This document shows positions 33,721 through 45,201 of a stretch of DNA of 64,000 bases, in pieces. Each line of letters starts with the position of its first letter. Position 1 is the stretch's first letter. The notes under the pieces were generated by a model that made no database searches, had not been told where the DNA came from, and saw only the letters and a program-made list of their open reading frames with translations. Source of the DNA: Chara braunii (Eukaryota > Streptophyta > Charophyceae > Charales > Characeae); the NCBI GenBank assembly GCA_003427395.1, contig BFEA01000518.1, forward strand, positions 52,100-116,099. Reading direction: 5' to 3'. Both the position numbers and the translations under genes were made by a program.

Positions 33721-34439
33721 GCCTCTTAGGCCTCTCGAACACTCATCATAAGTATACCCCCACATACAAGCATAAGGGAAATAGAGATGCGACGATCACT
33801 TCTCACAGGCAAAGTGGGACTCCTTACAACCATGTATATATATATGGGGTCGTAGGCAATTCAAATCCAAAAATCCGAGCCACAAGACATACCTGCAATC
33901 ACACCAAGAACCGAACAACAGAACACGCACTACACGGAGTCAACCCCAACCAATCTCTATGCTTATACCCCTTCGCTTTAGCCATTTAAGCCCCAATCGC
34001 CGATCCAACCAACCTCAATTAAATACTCAGTACCTTTGTTAAATGACCATTCAATAAAAGTCTGGGTGAAACCCTTCACAAAAAGTAAAACCACCAGAGC
34101 CAAAGTCTTTTAGGTTGAGTATGGAGAGTGAGTTGGAATTGAGTCGAAGACCGACGAATCGGCAACCGACCTGTTATCAGTGATAACGGAAGGTGATCCT
34201 CAAGGGATCAAGCTGAATCTAGTCCTGATCTTGAATCAGATAACCCAAAAGACCTGTAATCACAAGATAGGTCAAATGTCAAAACTAAATCATCAGCATA
34301 TGGGGGATAAACCTCCATAGCACATTCTTATTCAAGGTTACCTGCCAACTAAGTCCAGACCTACCTCTAAGCCTGCGTCCAAAGCAAAGGTAGACTAATG
34401 GCGGAGTCTCCCCTATTCAGGGTGGATTGCAAGAATCGC
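33721..34439. other. Unassigned DNA
   Basis: No gene. Low-similarity fragments only; the 123-bp tandem array begins at its right edge. Confidence 0.4.
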
Positions 34440-35060
34440 CACCTGTCAAAATATAATCTAACTCCTCGAATTCAAGGAAATTTCGGCAGTGCTTCCCGTA
34501 GGAAAAGTGTCTTTTCAGAGTCTATACAAACCCAAATATCAAAAGTAGGAGTAATCTATAACTCTTGAAAGTCAAATTTTGTCTAACTCTCTGAATTAGC
34601 AGAAATTTGGGCAGCATCCCCTCTGGAATTGGGGATTTCCCAGATTTATACCAAGTCAAATTTGAACTCAGCCCCCAACCCTGGGTTCAACTTAGACAAA
34701 ATCTGACTAACTCCTTAGTTTTGCAGAAATTTTGGCAGCACTCCCTCTAGAAAAGTGCTTTCACAAAATTTATACAAAGCTAAGTTTAGAGCTTAAGACT
34801 TACTTTGACTTCTCAAAGTCCAATTTTGTCTAACTCCCTCAATTAGCAAAAATTTGGGCAGCACTCCCCTTAGAAAATGAGACTTTCCAAATTTTTNCTA
34901 AGTCAGATATACAAAAAAGGCAAGNAGAACTTTGACAAGTCNAAATTTGTCGAACCCCTTGAATCTGTAAAAATTTCNGCAGCGCTTCCCGTAGAGAAAG
35001 TAGCTTACCAAAATTTATACAAGTCCAAGTGTAATAGCGAGTTTCAGAAAGTGCAAGAAT
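34440..35060 (+). repeat. 123-bp tandem array, about five copies
   Basis: The phrase (A/T)AATTT.GGCAGC.CTCCC.. with a following TTTATACAA recurs with anchors at about 34485, 34612, 34735, 34857 and 34979, a period of 122-127 bp. Each unit also carries TCTAACTCC.. upstream. Several single N characters fall inside. The copies differ by many substitutions, so the array is old. Confidence 0.85.
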
Positions 35061-35310
35061 CGATCTAAGTAAAATAAAGTCAACTTAGAAAATGTAGGAA
35101 TTGACCTAACTCCTATCGCTCCAGCATGTGGCGAGCCTCTAAAGCAACTACCTGTCAACCTGAAGCCTAGACCAAGTAGTAATCTCACTCAGTCACATGC
35201 AGGCCAAACCACAAAGGTAAGTACNCNCACCAACCCCAAGCTCTTTTAGCAAGCAATAGTTCATGNTTCCTCAGTAAGTTACCCCTTTATACCCAACTTA
35301 CATAAGGCAT

Positions 35311-36241
35311 AGGTCAGGGCACCTGAACTTACAGAGCGCGCCCAACTTAGCCAGGCCCAAAGTCAGAATACCTAAACTTACAGAGCGTTCTGACTTGGCC
35401 GGGTATACACAAACAAAGGGCACAACTACTTCTCTCTTCTTTGGGCGTAAAACTAGACCACTCTAGTCGCCCTGAACTGTTTAAATAACCAGATTATATA
35501 TACCTCTCTGAACTTAATCTTGAAAGGGGACATAAGGCTGAGCCGCTCAACTTAGAACACTGCTCAGCCTGCCCAAATTTACCTTTAGTTATATCTCTTT
35601 AGTTATACTCTCTTCAGTTGTGATAAGCTATAGTCAGGCTACCTAAAGTTATAGAGCGGCCTGACCAGCCAAGTCGTAATAGCATAATAATACAATATAA
35701 CCAGGTTATATCCATTGGGTTCCAACATGTGCGAGGCATTGGGTCAGACTACCTAAACTTATAGAGCGGTCTGACCCTCTGCCAGGTTCGTTTCTCTCTA
35801 ATCCAGGCTGTGCGGGGAAGTAGGCCAAGCTACCTAAACTTATAGAGCGGCCTGTCCCCTGCCAGAATTACTCCCTCATAATAAAACAGGAGAAGGGCCG
35901 AACCACCTAAACTTACAGAGCGGTTCAGACCTCCTCGTTCAGAAACAAAGAAACAGAAAGAACTCCCACATAAATAAGGCGACCCTGGGTACCTAAACTT
36001 ATAGAGCGCCTTGAGCCCCTGAAAGCCAAGCACAACCAACCCTCGCAACTCAGAGCAGTCAGATCACCTAAACTTATAGAGCGTCCTGACCCTTAATGCA
36101 CTTCACAGCACCAGGTCTCCCCAAACTTATGGGGACATCCCAGCGTCCAGAGCTTCAGGCTACCTAAACTTATAGAGCGGCCTGAGGCTTCATGCAATCC
36201 AAAAATAAATAAAGCGCTGGGCTTCCCCAAACTTATGGGGA
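35311..36241 (+). repeat. Array of hairpins with invariant loop
   Basis: The sequence ACCTAAACTTATAGAGCG (or TACAGAGCG) recurs about nine times in 0.9 kb, each time flanked by short arms that are complementary to one another although the arms differ between copies: for example AGTCAGAA/TTCTGACT (35361-35395), GTCAGGC/GCCTGAC (35633-35665), GGGTCAGAC/GTCTGACCC (35741-35777) and a ten-pair stem at 36151-36189. A related hairpin AGGCTGAGC/GCTCAGCCT lies at 35535-35570, and two short ones TCCCCA-AACTTA-TGGGGA at 36118-36135 and 36224-36241. No ORF crosses the array. The unit spacing varies (75-100 bp), unlike a simple satellite. Confidence 0.8.
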
Positions 36242-36496
36242 CCTCCCAACCTCAATGACTCGATCAGACTACACGCAATACTGCCTTCCTCCTAACCTTC
36301 CCCCCAGATGCAATCCCTTTTTGTTCACAATCTGCTTTCAGGCAACCAAACAAAGTCTGAAACTGAAATTGCACACACATTCCTTTATTTCAGTCTGACT
36401 TATGTCCTGAACGTCAAGCTCAAAACCAAGTACCGGATCCACACAATACACTCAGTCAAACGCAGAGGGATGTACAGGTAGGGGTCATAGTTGGGT

Positions 36497-36620
36497 TTAT
36501 AGAGGGAGTCAAGGGATTACCACTCAGTTCCCTGCTTCCAGGACTCCGCCTGAGTCCCGGCAGAGCTCCCGCACTCGGTGGGGCAACCTCCCACAGAGGC
36601 CTTGGCGCGGATTACGGGCC
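36497..36620. repeat. Module shared with LTR-like copies B and C
   Basis: TTCCCTGC.TCCAG.(A/G)CTCCGCCTGA.(C/T)..CGGCAGAGCTCC.GCA occurs here, at about 48424-48480 and at about 55183-55235. Its presence at corresponding relative positions supports A, B and C being diverged members of one repeat family. Confidence 0.65.
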
Positions 36621-38700
36621 ACAAGCCCGTCTGCCGCCTTCCCCTCAGAGCCAAATAGACTAGACTTAGACTCAGAAAGGCAGGACGAGATAACTTTTAG
36701 ATTCTCAGATGTAAGAAATGGTGCGCTCATACCCGCATGAGAGGGCCTTCAATCCTTCNGCGCCTGAGGGNCNCACAAGTGGTAGCCAAAAAAAATGTGC
36801 GGCAATCGACCAATCCAGAGTCAAACAGTTGAGCTTGGATCGCCTGACGGCCTTCCAGATCGCAGCAATAACCTCCCTTCAGCAGCAACAGTATGCCACC
36901 AGGTCCCACCAGCCCGACCTCCGATAGCACTACTCGCCGCACAATAGCACATTCCTTCCTGACCCCCCCCAACGTTGTGCAGTCCAGAGATGCTAGACTC
37001 AGCTGAAGTCCACCTTTGTGTCTTACCGGAACAGCAAGGGAAAGCACAACAGTGCACAATGAGCACGACATAACAAGATAGTGCTGCTCAAACGATCGCT
37101 GCAATGGGTCCCAACAACACCCGGCGGCCAGGTAAGTAACCGCTGCGGCGGTGGCCCGGCATACGGCGAGTCACTACAAATCGCAGCTCGATAAAACAGC
37201 CGCTTAAGCCGACAGCAACTTCAGCAGCAAGCGCTGCGGAACACAGTCGTGCCCACAATATCAATGATAGTAACAACAAGACGAGTACCTCTGCAGCACC
37301 CAGCAGCCCAACCGCAGCAGCCAACACCACCAAAGCTTTATGCTGCAATGCCCCACAGATTGCGACGGGAAGTGTTGCGCGGTAGTAAGCCTCGGGGCAC
37401 AATGGCAACGGTCAACACCCAGCCTATCATGGCAGCCTCACTAGTTCAGTCCCCGCCACTTTTTACTCAGCGGGACGACCAGCGTACCAGCTGGGCAGGT
37501 AAGTTCGCCTTGCTTTCTTATGCAGCAGTATGAGCGATGCATCGACAACCAGCTAGGTCTGCACCTCCGCGGCTAGCCTGGCTGCTGGTTCATTCTGCAG
37601 CAGATGGTGCTGCTGGTCAACGGCCTGCAATCTCGCAGCCCGCGTCCCGTCACTCCTTACCGTAGAATAAGCGAACTTTTGCCAGTAGGTAAGCGGTCTG
37701 ACACCTACAACTCGCTCCCCTGTTGCCTCGGTCGTAGAGACGGGCGTCTCACTGGTCAACAGGCAATTCTTCAGCCTCCGCAACCCGCTTCCACCCGACT
37801 AACGAGTTTCCAGCCCGTGGTTGGCCTTACGCAGCTTCTAGCAACCAGATAGGAGCCTTCCGGTAAGACATAGTCGGCTTCAGCCCTTCCTGCCATAGTG
37901 GCTTTACGCTACTTCCAACGAGCAAACCCGAATAAGTCTACCGCTCAACCCTGGAGCTTCTCACTGCTGTTTCAGCCACGCTACGAGGTGAGTTACCTCT
38001 CCCAACGCAGCTCGCCCCAGCTACTTCGATCGATAGGATGAGTAAAGTCGAATGAACCTATCGCTAGACCCTGCCTCGATACATGCGCATCACTGCCGCT
38101 CACCCGCCTACATACCGCATGACTCCCGATACTCACACCAACTAACCTACTAACCTGTCGCCGAAACCGACGTCGCCACCACGTTCCCAACGCCTAAAAA
38201 CCCCGAACTGATACCCTCCCTCGCCCGCCTTTGTCAAGAACCGGGCGAGTCATCTCCTTCCTCGTCTGCTACTCCGACTCGTCGCCATCGCCCCGCGCAC
38301 CTTGACTCTTCCGTAGTAACCATCCCGCCCCTCTACTCCCAAAACTGTCACCGCCATGTCATTCGCCTTGGGCAGACGCCCCGAATTCGCCCTTTACCCC
38401 GTCAAGAACGACCGAAAACCGTGCGAATACCTCGCTTCCTGGTGCGCTCCGCCCCGCCTTCCGTCACCTCCTTAATCGCGCTGACATCAACGAAGCCCCG
38501 CAGCATGCCTCCCGGCTGTTTGCGGTGCTTGACAGCCTCACTCGTTGCTGAGAAAAATCTCCAAGGAAAGAAACAGAGACCGGCCGATGGCTACCGTCTA
38601 AATATTCTCTTCGCCCACCCGACCTTCGTAAGTCGCGAAGCCCCTCCCCCTATTTTCTTTTCCAGTACCTGGCATCAAACGGCTCCAGGTTCGCTCCCCG
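36621..38700. other. Noncoding stretch with repeated splice-donor-like motifs
   Basis: No preserved ORF. GGTAAGT or close variants recur near 37131, 37498, 37688, 37865 and 37990, each after 100-350 bp of unrelated-looking sequence, with CAG-rich text upstream. The stretch could be a degenerate tandem repeat or a series of exon-like units. Confidence 0.4.
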
Positions 38701-38749
38701 ACCTCCGGGCGTTATCCCTCTCCCCTTTTCCCGTACGGGGGCCAAACTG

Positions 38750-39430
38750 GTCTCCTCTGTATCTTCCCGATTCTGCCAAATGCCCCGAAGGACTTCTCCT
38801 AGTACTGCGTCCGCGGCCCCTCGCTTCCTAGACAGCCCCTTCGTGCCACCCTGTCTTACCGGCTTCGCACGGATCTGGCCCCCTTTCGACGCCGGGTCCG
38901 TAGTGTCTGCACCTGTCACGTGTCATGGCAACAAGGGCTCGACGCCCGCCCCTCCTCTTTGCTCCCGTACGTATCCGGCTCGGTCTGCGTCTGGGTCCTT
39001 CCCCGATCTCGTATGCATCATTCTCGCTCGGGGTCCATGCTAATTTTCTCCATATCGTTCCAATTTTAACGGATGTCCCGAAGGACTTGCGTGGCGCGCC
39101 ACTCCTCCGCGCAGCTACTCGGCCACACAAACCTCTTCCCTTACCCTGTCTCCCATCCGGGTTCATCCCCGGAGCCCCCTTGTGGGCTTCACAGATCTCC
39201 TCCGCCTCACTCAGATTCTCTCTGGCGGCCGCGTCAGCAAGTTGACTAGTATTACGAAACTCACCTTTTCAACTTTTACCCCTCGTCTCCTCGGAGTTCG
39301 TGCGGCCAAAGGCCGCCTTACCTTTTGTACACGAACCTAACCCATGTTCTAGAGTTTATGCGTGCCAGCCGTGCGCGGGGTCATACAAAAATCTTTTCTG
39401 CATCGTCCCACTTACTACGGATGTCTCGAA
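38750..39430 (+). repeat. Degenerate ~330-bp repeat, three copies
   Basis: TGCCCCGAAGGACTT (38779), GGATGTCCCGAAGGACTTG (39071) and GGATGTCTCGAAGGACA (39419) end similar stretches with TCGTTCC/TCGTCCC and TTTTC..CAT upstream. Copies are weakly similar elsewhere. Confidence 0.5.
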
Positions 39431-40261
39431 GGACACAGCCCGGGCCGCGGAGTCAACCGGCCCCAGGCAACTCGGAATACTTGGCTCTACTCGCCAAGTT
39501 CCGTCATCTGGACCCAAGCGCCGGTTTGCATTCCAATAGTTCATGGGTGTACCCACCGCAGCTCCGCGCCTACATACGCGCGTGAAAAATAGTAGTAGCA
39601 AAAATTCGAAATAAATAAGTTATACGTAAATAGATATATATAACTCCGCGGCGTGCGGCAACCGGGCGGGAACCGCGGCCGCCATAACTGTAAAAGGCGA
39701 GAGGGATAGTCCCACGGGCCCATCAACCCCTCAAGCCTTTCGCCGCTCCCGCGCCGTCGTCCGCTGGCCTCGATCTCCGTACCTTCGCCGCAATAGTCCA
39801 TCGCCGTAACCGATAGGGCTAAGCCCAAGCCTGGTATCAGCAGGTGCGGCCTCCCATACAAACGGTACCGCGCAGTGCCCCTGGCCAAGATACCGCCCTA
39901 ACCACTCTTTTCAGCCCCCATTCGCACCTACGGCCCCTAGGTGCCTATGTCGGGCCACCGCCCCGCGCCGTGGCCATCCCATGCGCCTACCGGCACGCCA
40001 ATCCTACAGTCGGTCGCGCGCGCGACCAAAAACGGACCTTCATCCCCTAGCCAATCTCGTGACTTTAGTATGGGTTGGCCGGCTACCCCGGCCGCCCACT
40101 CAATCAGAAAAATCACACGCGCGCCTTAAAATTGCGCGCCCACGTACTCCCTACCGGGACAAGGCACACTTTTGCCCACGTGCGGGCGACCATCGCATTT
40201 TCCCCCACGGGCACTCGAAATCCAGGCTAAACGAGCCTCCCTGTCACTTGCAGAAACCAGG
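39431..40261. other. CG-rich unassigned DNA
   Basis: Rich in CG dinucleotides with several short open frames on both strands that show no recognisable protein. No repeat unit identified. Confidence 0.4.
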
Positions 40262-40287
40262 GCGGATACCCTTGTAAGGGTATTCGC
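40262..40287. repeat. 26-bp near-perfect palindrome
   Basis: GCGGATACCCTT and AAGGGTATTCGC are separated by two bases and pair along 12 positions with one G-T. It resembles a small stem-loop; no T-run follows and no gene lies nearby. Confidence 0.7.
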
Positions 40288-42257
40288 GCCGACAGCTTAC
40301 TAGACCATATTAAGCGACGTCCCCGCCGCGTCGCCAAATCAAAAGCTATAGATTCCTTCACACTCCAAATGCTGACGAGATTATAACCAATCCGATTAGC
40401 TGACAGACTCAGGGTTGAGGCCTCCATCAAACCATGCCAACACAACTATATGCTGCCAGGGTTTCAACCTAGGTCCCCATTGTCCTGACACCAGGACGCC
40501 GGTGTATTACGCATCAATACTACAACATAAGTTCCAAAGGCCCTCAAACCATCCTCTTCCCCTTTCGTCCTAGACAATCGTCGGCCTCTCGTTGGGTGTC
40601 CCAGTTAGCCTCTTTCTCGTAAGCAGAGCCATAACTAGGGACGCGGGCTTCGAATGAGATCTACGAAGGTATTCTTTGCCTTCTTTCAGCAAGTTCCTCA
40701 TAATCAAACAAAATAGACTTATATAAGTTTATAGCCTCTCTTGGCTTTTTCTGCAGTCTAGTACAGAAACGCCAGGTCCCCATCTGATCCCACCATAGCC
40801 TGGCTGATCGGGCCAGATCTACGGCCCACCACATTGTTATCTTTGGCGACGGTATCCTCCCGCTGGTTATACAACGACAGGTATGTCCCTGATAATCAAT
40901 CAATCAGGGTCTCCAAAAGACTCGACTCGTATCCCGCGGAGTAATTTCCCTGAGGCGGGCAACTCCCCTTAAACTCTTACCTCGCGGGTTCGCAGCCAGG
41001 TTGTGCCGGCTTGCAGCCATCCACTAGGGGTTGCACCCAGGTGGCACTAAGCTTTACCGTTAGCTTGGTATTCCTTTAAATATATCTCAGAATTAGCACA
41101 GGTGGCCCGGCGGGTCATCACAAACAATTCACAGGCCGCTGCGGGACTATGCAGGGGTTTGAAGGCATTTACCGGCCCTCCTATAATAGGCACGGCATCC
41201 TTCACTCAATCACAAACAGTCTCCCCGCCGTATCCACAAGGCCGCGGCTCCTGACTTGATCAGAGCCAGCAGTCGCCCATCCTGAGGTATCTCTCGCCCT
41301 TTTCAAACATTTCAAGCAAACCTGGTTTCCTCTCGTCAGGCTTTATCAACACAAACAATGCTTTCCATACCAGTCAGTTTTTTACCCACCCTTACTTAGT
41401 AAAGGGTGCCTCTCACAGAACATCTCGCGGTCAGCCCCCTTTTGTTTGGGATGACGTTTCGTGCGGCCTCTTCCAAAACCATGAAGGGGCCCCAACAATA
41501 ACACAACTCCCACCCTCCAGAACCATGAAGGGGGTCTTAATTATCAAACAACTTAAACTGAGGGACCATCTTCTGGGTCCTTGTACAACTTAGACAACGG
41601 TGTTTAGTATGACCAAGCATGCAAAGTTTTGAATCCATCAATCACGTAGGATTCTCATAATTTTTCACAAACAGGCTGCACTCCCCCTCCTTATACTCTG
41701 CCCTCTCGTCCGCTTGCAAGCAGACCGCACGAGTATACCGGAGGGTAGACAGCTTTACAGTTTAAACAGTCATGCCCACGAGATGCAACATGTACACCTC
41801 TCACACAAAGCCAATCATACATCGGGGTAAAGCCACACATGTGAGAGTGATAGTGGTCGTTACAAGACAAGTCCCATAGAATCTCAACTTATGATACACT
41901 CAGGGAGTAGAGTGCCTCCCTCAAGACTCAAACACAAATACTTAACTCAAACTCTGTCCATCTGAGCATGGATCCCGACCACACTATACACTCACGGAAC
42001 ACGCTCGGGGACACAGCAACTACCAAAAATCTAATGGGTGCCTAACCCTCTGTCTCACCCAACGAGGGAAAACTCACACCCAAGTCTCTCTCAAAACTCA
42101 AATAGTCTCTGTACCGCGAAACCAAAAATGGACTGAACAGTCTCGTGTATCCTACGACCGACCCTCATGTCCTAAGTCGTAGCCCATGAAAGAAAAGCTC
42201 AAGGAAACCATGATCGATTATGTATGTATAAGCAGACAGGGACTCATCCTACCACCC
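40288..42257. other. Unassigned DNA downstream of the gag-like ORF
   Basis: No gene recognised. A tRNA-like B-box (GGTTGAAACCC on the reverse strand, about 40465) is present without a convincing A box. AACCATGAAGGGG occurs twice (41478, 41521). If the minus-strand element at 42.3-45.6 kb has a 3' LTR it should lie here, but I cannot place its ends. Confidence 0.4.
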
Positions 42258-43018
42258 TTAAAGTAGGCACACGTCTAGGGCCCCCTCAGCCAACCAAGCA
42301 TATATGCACCTCCAACCCGCCCCTTGTGTGCCAAATACTCTGGCCCTACTGACACATAGACAGACCAGTCCCGACTCACACAATTCCTCCTGGTCCTGCC
42401 TGTATAACTGGGCCCGGCCCCAATCTGGAGCTCGTTCCACTATCCTACCCTGTCTGTCATAGAACTTGCCGTCGACCTTTGCAACCCGCCCCTCGGCCTT
42501 GTCCTCGAGGTGTCGTGCCACCTGGCAGTCTTCTTCTTTCTTCCTCGGGAGCTCGATGCCGACGGCGTCCCCATGGTGTCGGTGGTCAACTTGTGACATA
42601 ATGGTACCCCCATATGGCCCCGAGGTTCGAACTCCCCAGCCTCAGCATCCTCACCCCCTCGCACGACAGTGCTCACTGGCTCGTGGTCTGGTGTGCCCAA
42701 CTCTCGGGACCCCTCCTCGTGCGGTCTCTCCGTCGCAACCACATCCCCACATAATCCTGACGGCTGAGGGCCTGCCATGGCAACCGGCTCACTCATAACC
42801 TCCTGTTGCTGCTGTCGTCCTGAGTCAGGTTCTCTTGAGTCCGTCTCTGTGGCCCACGAGCCCAGCTCCGCCCTCAACTCTCCCAGCCCTGGGGTGTCAA
42901 GCCTCTGAGGCCTCTCCTGTGGTGTACCTATCCCCGTGGCTACCGCCAGCTCATGCAAACGCGAGCCTCTCCTCTCCGTGGACATAGCCATAAGCGACTC
43001 CTGGACGCCACCCTCCTC
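42258..43018 (-). pseudogene. Continuation of the gag-like ORF after an in-frame TAG
   Basis: After the TAG that ends the long ORF, the same frame stays open (42991-42440, MAMSTERRGSRLHELAV..), and near 42600 the coding sense appears to move to another frame that reads GIELPRKKEEDCQVARHLEDK and GKFYDRQGRIVER down to 42258. It may be the C-terminal third of one protein of roughly 900 residues. No zinc knuckle or protease is seen in it. Confidence 0.5.
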
Positions 43019-44989
43019 CTAGGCCGAATCCAGAGGCACCTTCCCCATTGGCCCGGGCTGTCGAGGGGCCTCCACCGCTGCTCCCCGACTCGACGAAGCC
43101 CGCACCTCTTGGCCCTGGCCATCGGCACCGGCTCGTCCCGCCTGGCCAGCCTCCCAGGCTGCAGAGAGCCTATCTACAGCGGCCGCCATCTCCCCAAATC
43201 TCCTCTCCCACTCAACCTCTCTGGCCTGGCTCCTCGCCCTCTCCTCGGCAAGCTGAGTAGTCAGGTGCTCCACCTCCAACTCTCTGACCCTGAGCTGACC
43301 GCTGAGTAGACTATACCACTGGAAGGATGTAACTTCCGTCTCGCATATCCTCCTATCCATATGCTCAATCGCCCTCCTCGTCGTGGAGAACCCCAAGTCC
43401 CCCATCTCTCTCAGCTCACCCGCCTCCTCGTCCGCCTGTCCCGTCTCCCGTGACCTCTGGCGGGCCGCGTCCCTCTGGCTTTCGTACCTCGCCCACAACT
43501 CGTCGATCCGCTGCTCGCTCGTTTTGGGATCGACCGGCGTCGTCGACTCTATCCCTGCCGCCTCCATCTCAGCCTGCCTCACGTGTATTTCATCCAAACG
43601 AACTCGCACTCTGGCGGACTTCTCTTTGCGGGTTTCTCTTGAGGCTCTTTTCGCCTGCAGCCCCTGGCCCTCTGGAGTTGACGCCTCGGTACTCACCCTC
43701 TCGCTCGTGCATGGCAATGCTGGCGGTAACTCCGCTGGAGCAGGTTCCTCGATAACTGGGCTTTCGGTCACATGTGTGGCCGATGGCAAGTCAGGGAGTA
43801 CCTCCATCCTCGCTCTCTCATACGCTCCCTGACCCTCCATCTCTGCCTCCTGCTTAGGCATAGCGGTGGCCTCAAGGAGAAACTCTGGAATCTCCTCACT
43901 ATCTGGCTCAGGGACCCCCTCTGGCCAAAGCGGTCGCGCCGACTCCGGGGCTGGGCCACTTGGAGGGGTATCATCTCCAACTGTGATCACCTCCTCAATC
44001 TGAGGCCGTACCGGATCCTGCTGCTCGGCTGCCATCTCAGGATCCTGCGGCTCCCCTCGATCTCGTATGTCCGTCTCCATCTCGAGGTCCAGAGGCTCCT
44101 TTAACGACACATAGCGTGCCGGCTCAGTTGAGCCCTCTCCCAACCGTGAGGCCTCCCATCGAGATACGTCGAGATGAGTCGCTAGGCTCCAGAACGGCGT
44201 CTCTCCTGGTATGTCCAACTCCCGCCTTGGAGGCGATGGCGATGGCGAAGGCGACCGCAACTCCTTGCTCGTAATCCGTCGAAACTCAACTGTCCGGAGA
44301 CCGCAAGCAGGGAACGACTCCTCTTCCGGTGCGGGCCCTACGGGCTCATCCTCTCGCTGTGCTGGGGCCCTCCTCCTCTCTCTGGTCAGCCCCACCTCTC
44401 TCGGCGCTCGTTCCCTTGGCCTCTTGCTTCGCCTCCGCCTCTCGACCCTGGGCTCGGGCCTCTCGCGCTCTGGCCGTCCGAACGCCCTCCTGAGCTGGGC
44501 CTGGCAGTCCTCCCAATCTCGAGCTCTCTCCCAGATCTGTCTGGCCACCGGCCTCTCTGCCCCCCTAGTCCAGATAAGTAGGGCCTGCACCCACTCCTCC
44601 CGCGCAATCCCCTGACTCAGCATATAATGCTCGTATGCGGGAATAAACTCCTCCACGTTCCCCTCCTCCAATCGAATGGGTATGCCATCACGTCCTCTAG
44701 GGGAAGCTCTCAACCTCTGCATCCCGACCTCCAAATCTGGCCAAGTCAGGGCCTCCTCACATATCTGAGCGACAGGCTCCTCAAACTGCCCTATACCCCT
44801 CAAGTGGTGAATCCTCTCCGCCACTGACCACCCTCTCTGTGCCGCATGATCCCGATACACGTCCAGGAAGAACTCTATATTATCGTCGTCGAACTCAGGC
44901 GTAGGCTCCCTCCTAGGCGGCTCATGCTGCTCGCCCCTTCCTGCTGCCCTCTGGGCCCCTTGCCATGGCCGTGTGTCCCTCCCGCCCCT
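43019..44989 (-). CDS. Gag-like ORF located after integrase
   Basis: The frame is open from 44989 to a TAG at 43021-43019; the first Met is at 44860 (613 codons), and an ATG at 44995 is followed at once by TAG, so the original start was probably there. The N-terminal part has two capsid-like helical segments: DDDNIEFFLDVYRDHAAQRGW..IHHLRGIGQFEEPV, and NVEEFIPAYEHYMLSQGI..ARDWEDCQAQLRRAFGRPE, the latter resembling retrotransposon gag. An Arg-rich basic stretch, a Pro/Glu-rich middle and a C-terminal coiled-coil-like region (LRVRELEVEHLTTQLAEER) follow. It lies 207 bp downstream of the integrase C-terminus on the same strand, which is the reverse of the normal gag-pol order. It is intact for its length, unlike most coding regions here. 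Confidence 0.65.
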   Translation of the reverse strand, partial: RGGRDTRPWQGAQRAAGRGEQHEPPRREPTPEFDDDNIEFFLDVYRDHAAQRGWSVAERIHHLRGIGQFEEPVAQICEEALTWPDLEVGMQRLRASPRGRDGIPIRLEEGNVEEFIPAYEHYMLSQGIAREEWVQALLIWTRGAERPVARQIWERARDWEDCQAQLRRAFGRPERERPEPRVERRRRSKRPRERAPREVGLTRERRRAPAQREDEPVGPAPEEESFPACGLRTVEFRRITSKELRSPSPSPSPPRRELDIPGETPFWSLATHLDVSRWEASRLGEGSTEPARYVSLKEPLDLEMETDIRDRGEPQDPEMAAEQQDPVRPQIEEVITVGDDTPPSGPAPESARPLWPEGVPEPDSEEIPEFLLEATAMPKQEAEMEGQGAYERARMEVLPDLPSATHVTESPVIEEPAPAELPPALPCTSERVSTEASTPEGQGLQAKRASRETRKEKSARVRVRLDEIHVRQAEMEAAGIESTTPVDPKTSEQRIDELWARYESQRDAARQRSRETGQADEEAGELREMGDLGFSTTRRAIEHMDRRICETEVTSFQWYSLLSGQLRVRELEVEHLTTQLAEERARSQAREVEWERRFGEMAAAVDRLSAAWEAGQAGRAGADGQGQEVRASSSRGAAVEAPRQPGPMGKVPLDSA

Positions 44990-45017
44990 CTACATGACTG
45001 CCTTCGAAAAGTCAGAC

Positions 45018-45060
45018 CTGCACAACAGGCGAGAGACAGCAAACAGGCATACAACAGGGT
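45018..45060 (-). promoter_or_regulatory. Possible 3' splice site upstream of the gag-like ORF
   Basis: On the minus strand a T/C-rich stretch (CCTGTTTGCTGTCTCTCGCC) ends TTGTGCAG just before GTCTGAC, 23 bases ahead of the ATG at 44995. This would allow the ORF to be expressed from a spliced RNA, as retroviral and errantiviral third ORFs are. It is a sequence motif only; no donor is assigned. Confidence 0.35.
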
Positions 45061-45201
45061 CAGCAACTGAGCTAATTGGCTTAGGAAAAACCCACATACT
45101 CTCCACACTCATCCACCCCAATCACCCATCTATCTAATCACCTGACATGGGTAATACCCTGAGCAAGGCTCTATTTCTAACGAGGTCTCATGGTCCCTTA
45201 C

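Noticed and set aside
38828-39245. Overlapping Arg/Pro-rich frames on both strands in CG-rich DNA
   Set aside because: Both strands are open to the same extent, as expected for CG-rich sequence with few stop codons; no motif recognised.
40440-40520. Additional SINE head with GGTTGAAACCC
   Set aside because: Only a B-box-like string is present; no convincing A box or body.
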